Assembly: GCA_012295275.1 (NCBI GenBank)
Contig: CM022670.1
Span: 9,774,083 to 9,838,082, forward strand
Reading direction: 5' to 3'
From: Chrysomallon squamiferum
Taxonomy: Eukaryota > Mollusca > Gastropoda > Neomphalida > Peltospiridae
DNA length: 64,000 nt
Part shown: piece by piece, positions 1-15,722 of the stretch
How positions within the stretch are numbered: position 1 is the stretch's first letter
Layout: the number at the start of each line of letters is the position of its first letter
Position numbers and translations under genes: made by a program
The notes under the pieces: model-generated
Told to the model about the DNA's origin: nothing
Database searches by the model: none
The model's input: the letters and a program-made list of their open reading frames with translations, nothing else

Positions 1-2595
1 TATACCCACTTGTTATGATACCAGACAATTTCAGGGTTGGGGCTTCCCTCAGCCCTGCAGGTGAAGTAGGCAGTGTTTCCGAATGTCACATCAACATCGC
101 GCGGCTCCATTGTAAATCGGGGCTTTTCTGAAATACAGAACCAAATCTTCATCAATTCTGTCAATCCAAGGTATATACACAAAGTATACAGTAATACAGA
201 TCAATTTTGCACATTTTCAAAACTTAGTAAACTCTATAATTTATTTCAGATTATATTTTCAAATTCTGTATTTCAGAGTTTAATAAAATATGTTTTCTGT
301 GTATTAAATTTTGATGAAATTAATATTTAATAACAAAGATTATTAACAAACTATTTCAATTTCCATTATGATGGAGAATAGTTGTATAAAGCAAATTATT
401 ATGTAATATGTCCATTCAAATACATAAAGGTTTGTCAGTGATATATTTAAAGATGTTAAGAAATTGTTATAACTATTCTATATGTATGATGCATTATTAA
501 TCACAACTAAATAATTATTTGCATGTGTGTTTGTATTTCTAGGTTTTTACTTACTTTTTATTTTTAATGATATTTATTTATGGGTATATGAGAAAGAGAG
601 AGAGAGAGATTGTGTATGTGTATGCATGTATGTGTGTGGCTGTGTATATACATTGTGCAAAAAAATATTTATAACAAAAACAAATAAAAGAACAATAATA
701 GATAGAGACAGAAATAGAAGCAAAATGAAAGAAAGGCAGACAGGCAAATAGTCTGATATATAAACAGACATACATACAGACAGATATATAGACAGATAAA
801 CAGATAGATTCATTGATAGATAAAGTGATACACAACCAGAGAGGGTAAACTCATAATATTTATGCTTTATTTAATATCATCATAAAAAAAACTGATTAAT
901 ATTTCCACTTCATTTAATCTATATTATTTGTAAATATTATTATGTATGGTAATAAAAACCATTATTACCTAGCACAGATTAAAATATTCTTATTCCAGTT
1001 CTTATGTGGTTAATAAATCATATTACACACATGCACTTAATCTATTTGTAAGGGAAATCTTGAAATCAGAGCCACAATATCTAAATGAAACCTGCTTTGA
1101 CTTTAACATATAAAAACAAATGCAAAAGTTCATGATGCACATAGCTAAATAATTATGTATAAAATGTTATTATTATTATTATTGCTGTTGCATTAGTTAT
1201 AATTTAGTTTTGAACATGAAAGGACCATCTTACATACATGCATACATACATACACATACACATACATTACAAAATGTACATCCATAAACACACGCACATA
1301 CAAGTATTTATTAGATTATATATACATAAACATATGGACACATACACTTACTACAACAATAAATAAAATGACCTGAACCAATAGCTTATGTCATATCATT
1401 CAGTGATGCTACAGTGGTGACATTCAGCGGTGTAACCCAGTTTGGGGCAATTAAGGTCAAGATAGGCTGAAATAATTATGTATGTCCCTCTCACTGACTC
1501 AATGACCATTTAACCCCCTTACAGCTGGCAATGTAGGTGGAGAGAATTTGTTGACAGATAAATGAAGAACGTGATTAAATTTTTAACAAGTTAAGTATGG
1601 AATTTGCACTGACAAACTCAAACAGAATTCACAGGAAATAATAATTATGAGTACAGCATCGAGTGTACAATCAAGGGATAGGCTTTTCTCTTTCCTCCCT
1701 TACTGACACTATTTTGATACCCTAGTTAGAACTGGAAACAGCCAAATAAACAAACTCATTCTTGACTGAATTTGTAAGAAGTAAAAGTCATGCTGGTGAA
1801 TTAAAAAGAAAGTGAAGTCAAAAGACCAGTATTTAGTTTTTTGTTTTTATTTCGAATATATTTCACACTATTTAGGAATTTTACTTTATGTTAAGCATGA
1901 TTTTCACAAAGATTTAAAACATTTTTTTTTTTTTTTTTTGTATTTTTTATTATTATTACTATTAACTTGGAATTATTGTATCTGAAATAAAGAAATTTAA
2001 TATTTCTAATTTCAAAACAGAAGAATCATAAAAATTAATTACACAAATCCACCTCATTAAAATAAACATAATCTTACCAGATTTGATTTTATATTCCAGT
2101 AAGCAATAATAAAAAAAGAAAAAAGAAGGGTATAAACAATATAATAATAATAATAATCAGCATCATTATCATTAAAATAATTTCCATTATATGATTTATT
2201 TATAAAAATATAAACATCAGTTTTCATTAAATACTGTGTATATGTGTGTATCTGCGTGCATGTGTGTGTGTGTGTGTGTGTGTGTTTATAATCTTACCTC
2301 TACAATCTAGAGAAATAATATCATTTTCATTAAAGTATACATTATCAAATATTGAAACACTGCCTAATTTGGGAAATTACTCAAAATAAGAAACATGTAG
2401 CAATACATTACATATGATAAATGTATTGGCCATAATAAGAAAAAAACTAAATATGTTGAAAGATGCTAACCATGCTACAGATAATCTATGATCTTTACAG
2501 AAAGTCTAAGACAATTTTTTTATAATATATTTACAAAAAATAGCTTGGTTAAAAAAAAAAAAAAAAAAAGATATATAAAGTTTTTTTCTGTGGGT

Positions 2596-2643
<48 letters not shown>

Positions 2644-3384
2644 CCCCTAAATTTACTGATACTGAAATCATATTAATCAAATAGGCTTGCAAATAAATAA
2701 AACTGTCAAGGAAACATGTCTAAAAAAGAAAAGAGGAAAAATCATAATAAAACCCCCCAATCCCTCCTCCCTCCCCGCAAAAAAAACAACCGACACCAAC
2801 CCATTTAAACAAGGTGAAACAAGCCAAACGTTAATAGATTAAATCACAGAGATAAAAAGAGAGCTTTATCATCCATAAATAAAAACAACATTATAAAGCA
2901 ATTTACAAGGAGGTAGCAATTATCAGGGGCGTTAGCTTAATGAGAAATTTTTATGACAGGGAAATACTAATTAAGAGAGCTGAAACCTGATTTCATGCAT
3001 CATCTCATCATCATCATCAGATGCAGGATACATTATACTGATAGGAGGAAATTCTCAACATATCGCGAATGCTACACTTTGTCGATTATGTTGCTGATGT
3101 AATGCACAGTGCTGTAGGCCCATTTATTATTTCTTTAGTTTTTCTTTTGTGTGCATGTGTATGGGGGTGAGTAACTGTGTGTGTATGTTTGGCATGTGTG
3201 TCAAGTGTGTGTGTGTGTGTGTGTGTGTGTTTGTGTGTGTGGTATTTGTGTGCATGGTATTTGTGTGTGAAGTTATGGATATCTGTTTACTGATGTATGT
3301 ATATACATATATATACATGAATGTGTATGTGTGAAGGTGTGATATTTGTGTGTGTAGTTATAGATATCTGTTTACTGATATATG

Positions 3385-3419
<35 letters not shown>

Positions 3420-3876
3420 AATGTCTATGTGTAATGTGTGTGTGGCATGTGTGTGTCTGGACATGTTATTACGGATATATCTATGTGTATGTCTCTCTCT
3501 ATGCTGATTCATTTTCTGCCACAGACTGTTGATTATAAAAATAGTTATTTATTACAGTTTGTTTATCTTACTTTACCTGTGGTGGCTAAATACAGACAAA
3601 GTTCTTTTTATCTCTGATGTTGTTTTCTTTTTACCATTTGATGTAAAACAACATATTAGGAATATGTATATATAAAAAAAAAAAAAAAAAAAATGCACCA
3701 TCCATCAAACTCAGGACATGTTATGTTTGTCATACTTTATTATTAGCAATGGATAGTTTTGAGTGACTAAGATTAAAGAAAGAAAAAAAGAAGATTCATG
3801 CAAAATAACACTTGAAATTTTTAATTTATGAAGTTTTTTGATAATGTGATTCTGTGTTTTAACTGGAAAGAATATG

Positions 3877-3923
<47 letters not shown>

Positions 3924-6900
3924 AGATCAGCAATAAACAGGGAGTGTTAGTAACCACAACTTGCTTACAGATACACTTTGAACAAAACTGAAATATATGT
4001 AAAATTATTTTGAGTTTTGGCCAAAAATCAATGTTACATAAAATCTAAACACAACTTACACAAGATTAATAGTTTTAGTGATTCTGAAACTAGAATTATA
4101 CATCATTCATTTTAGTATTTAGTATTTCTTCTTTAGTTCATTAATACTGAAGCTTGATAAACATACAGCCAGGTCAGTTGTATGAGGCATATCTTTTTCA
4201 ACACATTACTCACCAAAGCTCAAGGACAATATTATTTTTAAAAACAATATTAAAGACACTAGATCATTTGTCAATTTTAGGTAACAATTACCTGGACTGA
4301 CTAACAGATGTGTCAAAATGTAGAAAAACTTGTTTGATTTGTAAAGTAAATAGAGGTTAAATTCATAGAATTAAAACATACATACACATACATGTGTATC
4401 ATATGTATGTATATATGTATATATAAAGTTAATGAAAATTTAAAAATAAATTATTAAGTACTTATTACTGCATTCTCTGTTGATATTTTTAATTCCCAGC
4501 TATATTACAATACAGTGTTCATAATAATACCAAATTAAAATATGACGAATGTACGCCTTTCACAAAATTTTGGGAATCAACTGGTGCTGTTGCCTAAAAA
4601 GAAATGGATGATGCAATAGAAATAATTTAGTATAAAATATTCCAGATATAGTGTCTTTAACCTAAAATGCAATAGCTTGTTCAGTCAGTAATATACATAT
4701 GTTAACTGGGTGGCACCAACCTCCAGCAGTGTGATTGGTCGAAGGGGCTGTGAAAAAATGCACATTATAATAATAAATATTTCAAATTAACCTCATTTGT
4801 TTACAATTTGTGAACCGACAGATAAAATGAACATCAAATGTTAAAATGGAAATCATTCTTTTACCAACTAAACAAAAAAATTAAAATAATGATGAAGTTT
4901 AAAACCTTAAATATTAAATTTAAAAAAGCCTTCTGTTTTGGGTTTAAAATCTCCTTTCTACATTGAGTTTTTATTTATTTAGTCTATTTAAGACCAGTTT
5001 AAAGATTAAATTATTTTATTTTTTTTTGAGGGGGGATATTTTTAGTTATTTACTTGTTTATTTATTTTATATATATAAAAAAAAATGCTTTTGGTGTTTT
5101 TTAAAATGGGAAAATGATCATAGTAAATGTAAAATAAATTTTTCATAATTATGTGAGACAAAACAAGGCTTTGTAGATTCACTTTACTATATTTAGCAGT
5201 GCTCATTCTACAGCGAAAAATAAAATCTAAATAGTTAAAGAGGCCAGTAAATTACTATTCACTAACCATTATCTTAATTAAGTAGATACAGTAACCTAAT
5301 TTATACAGTTTAACTTACTGCAGTGAAAGTCTCGTTTTGAGATACTCATGAGTGATCTCCCTTGCAGGTTTGATGGGTATTCACAGGTGGCAGCAGCCTG
5401 AGTGTAGCCATGTTTCTCCTTCAGCATCTCAGCCAACCAGATCAGTTCACAGTCACAGACAAGAGCATTGGAATCAAGTCGGCTGCAAAACAAATGTTTG
5501 GTGTTACAAATTAACATGTGAAGACATTTCTTGGATTTTATCTGCTACAGTTAAAAATACAACTTTGGCAAAACTAATGCTTTAAGAAAACAACCCTCAG
5601 AGCATTTCCTGTAGTTTGTTTTCAATTCTGAACCAAAACAATTTTTGAGAAAATTTTTACTACTCATTTAAAGCAAAACAAAAAATTATATATATATATA
5701 TGATTTTAAAATCACTGTAATTCCTACAGCTGATAAATGAATCATTATCATCATATAATCATTTTAAATTATTATTTTATTGATTGTTTTATACTATTAT
5801 TGTTATTATTGTTATTATTATTATTATTATTATTACTATTATTATTGTTTTTTTGGTAATTTACATACATATTTGTTTTTTACTTTAAGTTTTATAATTT
5901 TTATTTTTATTTATTTTTACTTTTTTCTTTTTTTTTTTTCATCATTGTTGATCATTAATCATAATTCTTTTCTTTTTTTTAAATTACACAGTGGCAAACA
6001 GACCATTTTTAAAAACTAGTCTAGCGAGAAATGAATTACTGAGAGTTCTTCTTAGAAAATTTTAGTGCCATTATGTATTCTGAAAATACTTTTTCAATCA
6101 CCACCATTATTGAAGCATGATCCATTTACAATTTTATGCAGAAGCTCTACAGTTAGAATTTCAATATCAAGAGAAAGTGGCTGGGTGGCCTTTTAACAGT
6201 TCTATGAAATACGAGACCCATACTTACAGTCTGTGTAAATGATTATTGGCCGAAAAGACACCCTTAGGCAGACGCTTTATTCTGTTGTTGTGTAAAAACC
6301 TGAGAAAGTAAAAAAAGAAAACTGGTATAGTTGTGTTCTTAAAAGACCTAAAAGACTTTAAAAAGCAGAACAAAAATTAGTATTTCTTTATCATTAAATG
6401 GATCTACAACAGAAGAAAAATGGAAACTGAAAAGAGAAGAGAAAATGAAAATATTAATTAAGAAAAACAAAAATGGAGAAATGATTTGAGTTTTGTTACA
6501 TAAAATATCTGTAACATTTAAACCTAAATGAATTAATAATAAAATTAAAGAATGAAAAAAAAAAAAAAAAAAATGAAAATGAAAGAAAATATTATGAAAA
6601 GAAAGAATAAAAAATGAAAGGAAGAATGAAATAAGGTAATGTTAATAAATAAAAAATAAATAAATAATGAAACAAAGAAAATAAGAAAATGATTTAAAAA
6701 GAAAAACAATTTCAAAATAAAAATCAGTGTAAACTGATATATCTACAGTCTTCAAAACCAAAATCTGAACAAAATGAAGATGTATCTGCAAACAACTGAC
6801 AAACAAACTGCCTGTCAGCCACAGTTTAAAACACATCAGTTTAAAAAAAAAAATCATCTTAATCTCCCCAATCAGTCATGTTCTCCAACAGAATTGATTT

Positions 6901-9900
6901 CTTTCTGTTTGTTTTATTTTCTTTTGTTGTGTTTTGATTTATTTTATGTTATTATTTTTATATATATTATCTTTTTTTTTTTTTTTTTTAAACAAAATTT
7001 TCTACCTCTTTTTAAACAATTTTAAACTCCAGTGTGTTTATTTATCCCTGTTAGACGGTCAACATAAAAAAATAAAATTTAAAAAGTGCATCTTATGAAA
7101 CATATACTTACAGCTGTTCCAACTTTGGAACATCATCAAAAACTTTACTTTCTATAACTTCAATTTTATTCTTGTATAGGTATCTGAAAAAATTAAAATA
7201 AAAATTAAAATTAAAATTAAAAAAAAATTGAAACAATTGAAAAAAATAATCATTTGTTTTACTTTAAAACTGTTCATAAAGAGACCACTAAAATTATCAC
7301 CAAAATTACCAGTAAAAATATCACTAAACAGATATACTGGTATTATAACCATGAATAATGTCAATAATCATTTTCAGTAAATCATACATATGTATTAGAT
7401 ATTAAATATATTATGAAATGAAAATCTATATACAATTTTAATAATTACTTATATTTTACAATAACAAAAGACAAATGGATACAATACAATTTTTTTTAAA
7501 TATTTTCCAACATTATAATATTTAACAATATTACCATTAACAAGAAATCACAGAGAATAAGACAAAAGGATGAACTTACAAGTATCGCAACTGCTGCAGG
7601 CCTTGAAATACTCCATCTTCCAGTCGAGTAATTTCATTATTATTTAAAAGTCTGAAAACAACAGCACAATATAAATGATTATCAAAAATATCCATCAGAT
7701 TCACATGTATCCTTTGTTTAAAGTTAATGTAAAGAGGTATACTATGAGATAATGGTAATATTATTTGACATACTATACAATACATCAAAACAAGGTGAAA
7801 TAACAACCTGTATACATTTCCTAAGCATGATATGCCTATATATACATATATATTCACTATTTTTACATTTGTGAAAATATCCTTTCTTTTAATAAAAAAA
7901 ACAACAAAGAAAAACAAAGAACAAAAACATTCTTTGCTGTTTGATATCAAAGAAAATCTATCAGCAGTAACAGAGGATTTCCTTTGTTTTCAATCCAAAC
8001 ATAAATAAAATCCAAAACAGACAGCAGAAGATAACTGGTGGATGCCCAAAAGAGTGTTTGTACCTTTGTTAAATTTGTAACATGTAAAAGAACCGTTTAC
8101 TTTGGGAAATCAAAAAGAAGTAAAAGTTATTTGATTTTGTTTTTCTATTTTGCTTTCGTGTCAGTAGGATGTCTTTAAGACTTTGTTTCAGAATTCCTTT
8201 ACAATTTGGCAGGTTTATCAAAAAACCTGTGATATTTGCTTTACTGCCCATGTGTAGGTGTATATAAAACAGTGCTTACTGCTAAACAGTAAGGGTGGCC
8301 CAGAGAGTGCTGTCTGTTGGTTTACTTTCTCAAAGCACTGACACCTAATATCTATTATTTTTATTAAGTGTTGAGATGTTGTTTATGTTTTATTCATGGT
8401 GAAATAAAAGTTCATATAAAATAACCACTGAAATAATAAAAAACTATTTTTATAACAGTTCTGTATAAATATTTTTTTTCTGAATGAACTGAACTGATAT
8501 TAAAAAATGTTTGTTTTTTATTTTTCTGGTTATTTAAAGGACCAAATTTAAAGTAAGGTTGAAAAAAAGAATTTTGTTTCTAAATTAATTTTATCACTTC
8601 CAAAGTAAAAAACTGAAGAAAGAAAGAAAAACATTTGTTGAAAATTGATTTCATCACTTTCAAAGTAAAACCAACTCTGTTTTCTTTTGCTCTTGAAATT
8701 GTATTAATTCACTTTAAAAAATAATTTTTTTTATAAATTTAAGAAATTAAATTAACTGTCATATGGATGGATTTGTGAGTGGATCCAGGATTTAAGAATA
8801 GTCAAGAATACCAAAATCACAATGAAAATAGTTTTGTTATAATGTAACTAATTTGTTTTTAGATGGATTTATTTTTATTTTTATTTTTTTTAATTTTATT
8901 TTTTATATTGCTGTTTTAAAAGGTGTAATAACAAAATATACTTACAGTGTGTTCAGTCTGTGTAGATTGCTAAAACTCCCAATTGGTATACTTCTAATTT
9001 TATTGAATCGTAAATCACTGAAATAGAAAAGTATTAAAAATGCATTAAAATTTTACCTATTATATCCAGCAAAAATTAAATATATCATATTTTTAAAAAA
9101 CAAAAAAAAAAAAAAACATTAAAAATTAAAATAACTATTTTAAATATATATTAAATAAATATCAAAATAAATAAAATGGGTAAAGCATAAAATATACATT
9201 TATTTTATTTTTATATTGTTTCCAAATTATTAAATGTTATAGCTTGTGGAATATTTGAAGAAAAACTGTGACAGTGATTTATTCCTGGGTATGTAGATAC
9301 ACATCATTATTCTTCAAATCATTCACTGTAAGCATTCTCACTGGTATCTGATCTAGAATGGTATATTATGAGAAAAGGTAAAAATGATTTATAAAAATAC
9401 TTGTAACTATCATCTTTAATACCAGTAGCAATAGTAGTAGTAATAGTAATAGTAGCACTATAGTACTGGGGTAGTGACTCTAGCAGCAGCAATAGTAGTA
9501 GTTTCATTTCATATTTGTATAAAAGGTGTGATATTAATGATATTACACTGCTAAAATATCAAAGGTATTTTTCCTTTAACAAATACGTTACGGTTCTTAT
9601 GACCTTATTAATCTCACTTAGTTTTCATTATTATACAGTTACATTTATGAGACTGTCAAACATATTATTTTATTTCAGAAATGATAGGAAGTTTGTAAAT
9701 AGCTAGAGATGGAGAGACAAAATAATGAATTATAGCTGATGAAGTATATGGACAGAGACAGACAAACAAATGGATGAATAAACCAGTTTTTAATGCGATA
9801 TTCACAACAGAATATATATCAGGAGAAAAATGTTGGATGAGTAATATACACACATACATACAGAATTACATATCTGCAATGATAAATGAACATGTAATCA

Positions 9901-11318
9901 CTGAAGCCGAAACAGCTGACTGGGACAATGTAAATATCTGGCAAAACATAAATACACAACAGAGAGGAAGCAATAACATTTTTCTAGTGCAGGTTACACG
10001 CACAATCAGGTGCTGGAGGACCCAACTGAAGACATTTCACAGAGTTCTATTAATATCAACAGTCATTTTGTGTGGTATAATTTGTTACAGATCCCCATTA
10101 TCATCTTTGTGTTGTGATAATCACATGGAAGTTTAGACAGGAAGAGAAAGAACAAAAAAAAAAAACCAAAAAAAAAATCTCATTATTTGTTAGGTAATAC
10201 AAAACCAATGACAGATGTTCCTTTTTGGAAAACAATGGCTCTGAAGTTTACATTTCCTTAGTGAGAGTTAAGTGTAATATGCAATAAGAAACCAGCAACT
10301 ATGTAGTTACTGTTTACATTGCTTTGACTATAGGTGTTAATACCAAAGTGGTTGATGTTTATATTTCATTGACAGTTGAATGTAATATGCCACAAGAAAG
10401 AAAACTACTACAGATGTGGTTGAGTTTACATCTGTTTCAGTTGTAGATGGTGTAATATAAAAGAGGAAACCAGAAATGTTGCTCATGTTGTATTAATCAG
10501 TTAGGCTACTATGACCTGATATTTACTAACATTTTCTTCTCGGTGTAAATAACACTACAACAAATACCACAGTAAGCATGGGCCCATTCAACCATAGGTC
10601 AGTGAAATAAACTGGCTTGGTGCTTCTGACTTAACATCAGTGATCTCTTGGTTTAGTGATCAAATCCCCAAAAAGTACAAAGAAAATATATCAGAGTTTA
10701 ATTGTCAGATTAAAATTAAAATTTAATATAAAATGAAAAGTTTAAATTCTAGGTTAGAAGAATAAAACCAGATCATTTCACAGTAAAATCTTTGCAGCAT
10801 TGTTTTTTTTTTTTTTTTATGTTTATTTTTGTTAAAGTTTCTTTTTATAAACTATTTTAAATTTCAAATTATGAAATGAAATATCTAATATCTATTTATG
10901 GTTAGACATTAAGCAAATCAAACATGTATCAGTGTAATAAAATATGAAATGATTGACTTTACAGTGAGCAGTAAATCATTTATATTAAAGAAAACTAGTA
11001 ATGAGAAACATATTACCAGTAAAATAATTGGATCTTAATACTGTAACCCGATTGTGTAAGGTGTGGCCTTGTGATCTTAATGGTGAAAATTCACTTTAAA
11101 TCAGATAATGGGTGTAAGACAAAGCTTTTCTTATGCTGTGTTATAAACAGGTGACAATGAAAGCAGCCTGTGCAGAACGTGATGACTGAGGGGTACAGAG
11201 ACTGGTTCAGTGTTGCCATTAGCTCATGAAAAACCTTCACATTTATTACACATCTTGCAAGCAGATTTGGTAAATATTGCTGTGTTGTTATACAGGATAT
11301 AAAATCTGAACTTTTGTA

Positions 11319-11357
<39 letters not shown>

Positions 11358-14300
11358 CTCTTTTGAAAAAAAAAAAAAAAAAGACAAAAAGTTGAGGATG
11401 CATTATTTTTTTAATTATATATTAAATTTATGTACGTTTTATTATGTGTTTTATTACTCTTATTTCTTTTATTTCATTTTCTATTCTTTTCTTTTTATTA
11501 TTCTTATTTAATTTTTTTTTTTTGGTTGTTTTTCTTTTTTTTTTTTTCTTTTTGTCCTATGTATATTTAATATCTTTTTTGCTTAAAATAGATTTTTCAT
11601 AAGAAGATTACTTAAGTAATTTTAAACCTCTGTTTTATAATCTGCATTCAAATTGACATTTATATTCAAATGTTTATGTTTTATATTCCAGTAAGAAATC
11701 TTTGTAAACTATTTATAATTAAATTTAACAAGCCAGTCTTCAAAACCTATTATACACTGAAAAAAAAAAAAAAAAAATGGCTTTAAGAAAATCTGGCATT
11801 CAGATTTTAAAGGGAAGCACTTATTATCAGAAACTTCCTTAAATTCTGTCATGCTGAATAGTGCATTTTACTTTGTTGCTCTAACAGAACTTTCTAACAT
11901 CAATATACTACTTCTTTTTTTGAAAACTGGAATTTTGTTTTCTTTTTTTTAACTCCATAAGTACCTTGATGCCAAATGCCAGAATCCAGAAAGGTATGTT
12001 ACATAGTTGTTTTTATTTATGCAACCATTCAAACAGTTCTTGTTTTTTCTCTCAAAAATCCAAGCATAATAGCATGTCAGTTTATGCCAGTGTAAATATT
12101 TTTACCAGTGTAATGTTGAGACAGGTAAACAATAGAGCATATGTTTCTTATGTTCACTGATCCAAAAACTTACACTGTAAAACTGCACCGATTTATACAA
12201 CTGGATTATTGCAGAAAACAATAAACAGTAAAAATGGATGACGGTACAATTAATTAATTAATTAATCAATTAATACTGTTACAAATAAATAAATAAAGTT
12301 TTAAGAACAACAACAACAGTAACAGTAACAATAACAATAACAATAATAATAATAATAATAAATAAAATAAAATAATTAAATAATTTTGTTTAATAATAAT
12401 ATGCAGTAATTAAATTAATGATAAAAATAAAAATGAATAAATCAAAAGACTCAAAACACAAACTTTTTTCAATTTTTTAAATTAAAATATATACTAAAAT
12501 CTATAAATATTTTTCTCTGCTTCTTCAAGTAACTACATAAATACCACTGGAACATGATAAATACTGTGAAAAAAAAAAAAAAAAAAAAAATGAACCTTAA
12601 TAAAGGCAGTTCCAGGATTTAGAAGTAAGTGGGGTGGGGAGGCATTGTTGTGAATGTAAATTTCATGATGAAAAGGATATCATCATAAAGGTAAAAATGT
12701 GAAGACTTTGGATATGCTTGTATTGACCACCAGCTTTCCATGATGGATTAACATAGTTATGTATTTAAGTGAATGCTTGAATTCACCAGAGACAGTCAGG
12801 TATAATGCATTATATAAGAGATGAAAGGTAGGTGGGCAAAGAGTCAGGTGAATCAGAAGATGATTCACGTGGCTTGTCATGTGTATAAAACTCAGAGATT
12901 TTATCATTTCCAGCCACACGTTGGGATTACAACTAAACTGTTTAATATTTCATAAATCTTTAATGGTTTATTTTTGTTATAGGAGATAATTTTTATATTT
13001 TATATTTTATATACATATTTATTTTTTTCCTGTTCAAAACATTAAAGATGATTAAAATATATACATATACATATATATATATATTATTTTATTTTATTTT
13101 ATTTTATTTTATTTATTATTTTGTGTTAGAGAAAAGTTTTTTTTTTTTTTTTCATCTGTTCAACATTTACAACTATTTTAATAAGAGCTTGACAAGCACC
13201 AGATCATTTAGTTTGATTATACAATATTTTTATTTTACACAATTACGATAATTAAATTTTATTCCCTTCCCTATACTCTAGACATTTACTGCCAATTACA
13301 GCAGTATGAAAAGTGAAATAAGATACATCTGCAATGCTTATCTCAGAAATTATTTTAACAAGCCAAGTTTTCATTTGCCATCACAATTTAATCTTTCTAA
13401 TAAATTAGGGTCAATTAGCTTTATTTCTTTCTGTTTCATGGATACATTTATGGCTTAAAGCAACAACATAAAAGGTGAAATGAAAATTTATAGCTAATCT
13501 TAGAATTATGTTTAACAAGCCCAGCTTTCGTTTACAATTTATACATTCCATTTCATCTGACACTAATCTTATCTGGCTAAAAATACACTTGTTTTCTAAT
13601 TTAATTTTAAATGATATTAAATATCTGCTCTTGCATCCATCCATTCATGACAGATGTGGAAAGAAGAGAAACATCCATCCTGAAAATAACACATAAAATC
13701 ACTTCAGAGTGAGATTAAAGCTAACTGGTGCTGTCATATCACTTGAAATGAAGAAGTCAGACATTTTTGAGACTGCAGGTGCAGTGTAAGTAAGATATTT
13801 ATTACATATAATCAAAAAAAAAAAAAATGTTTTTCAACTAGACTCCATTTCTATTAAATACAGTTAGTAATGCACTGTAATAACACATGCTCTCTGATGC
13901 ATAACATTAATATCTCACAGCAGCATGTGTGTAACCAGTATATTTAATAACAGTATTTATTTTATGTTTACACAATATGTGTCAAAGAGGACTGTTATTT
14001 ATTTTATTTTTTATTTTATTTTTATTTTTATTTTTATTTTTATTTTTATTTTTATTTTTATTTTTTTATTTAATTATTTATTGTATTTTATTTTTATTTT
14101 ATTTATTTTTTTAATTAATTGAATACACGGTTCAATACTTTCCAGTCTCTCTCCTGAATTATTTCCAGTTATACCCACTACCCTTTGACTAGTTTATAAA
14201 CAGCTCTGTAGCATGTAAGGAAAATACATATAAAAATACCTTGCAGCTAATAAAAAAAAGAAAAAAAAAAGTGACGCATTACTGCACACTGTTATGATAG

Positions 14301-15671
14301 TTTTTACACCTACAGCTTACTCAGATCCCCTGACAGACATTCCATCCAGTTCAGCTTGTAAGGTTAAAAAAAAAATTTAAAAATTAAAAATTAATAAGTT
14401 TGAAATGTTATTTTAATAAAAACAAAGTTAAAAATCAGAATCCTAAACGTTTAGTTCTTCTTTCCAGCCCAGTGTGAGATGTACTGCGGTGATTTTTATA
14501 TCTCAGTGTATTGTACAACAGGTAGCAGGATCCATCCTGCGCCAAGCTTTCTAGCAATCTCCTGTTTCTCAAAGCCAGTGATACATTTTCTGTGAAGATA
14601 TATATATTGTATTATATCTTTCACTTTGTTAAAGATTGTCCAAGGAGTGATAGTTGTGGTTGTTTTGGTTTTTCTCTAACATAAGCCTAACATAGAAAGT
14701 CCTAAAATTTAATAAACCTGCATACAAAGTTTTATAACTGTAATTCAAATTCATTCATTTATCCCGATTAAAAAGAAGAAGAAAAAAAAAAATGTAAAGT
14801 ACATGTTCTTTAACACATATATTGTTCTCTATATATGTTATTGAAATTAACATGACAATCATTTGAATCATACACGAAAGATCATAATTACATAATAAAT
14901 ATATATATATTTTTTTTTTTTAACCTCCACACAATTTCTCCATTTGTGTATCACATAACACCGATCCATTCATGCATTAAACAACATTTGCATGTGAAAG
15001 TAAAACTAACAGTAAGCAAACATTCAGATGACTTCTGCTGACTGTGAGCAAACTGACTTGGGGGAAAAGAAGATAAAAAAAAATTGTACATGCTACTTGG
15101 CAGAGTACTTCTCAGTGTGACAGCTGTAAGTGTGGCCAATTTGTCACAGCACTTTGATGTTATCATATTCAAGTTTTTCAAGTAGTTTGAGTAAACATTA
15201 CAGTTTAAGTGCGATTCAGCTTACTGCAGCTACTGAGTAAGCATAACAAACAGAAATACAACTGATGCAAGGTAGAGATTGATGAACTAACATAGAGGTT
15301 TTTGAAATACAACTGATGCAACTGATGTAAGGTAGAGATTTATGAACTAACATAGAGGTTTTTGAAATACAACTGATGTAAGGTAGAGATTTATGAACTA
15401 ACATAGAGGTTTTTGAAATACAAATGCTGAAGAAAAACATTATGTGAATTCAAAGGGAGAGATGATATTTGTGACACCTCTGTTTATTTACAAGCTAAGG
15501 AGCTTTTTTTCTGACACTGTCATTCAATTTTTTTTTTTGAAAGCTGTACTGTGTGATATGTCATCAGCAAACGCAAGGCTTGTTACTTAGATCAAATCAA
15601 TCTTTAAAATGAAAAAGCAGTTATACATGCATGATCCATCATCCAGTATTACAAAACTTCATTTTCAATTT

Positions 15672-15722
<51 letters not shown>

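Noticed and set aside
9774-10136. A 120-codon plus-strand frame in PXDN intron 1
   Set aside because: No family likeness, AT-rich codon use, no splice or promoter context. Best taken as chance.
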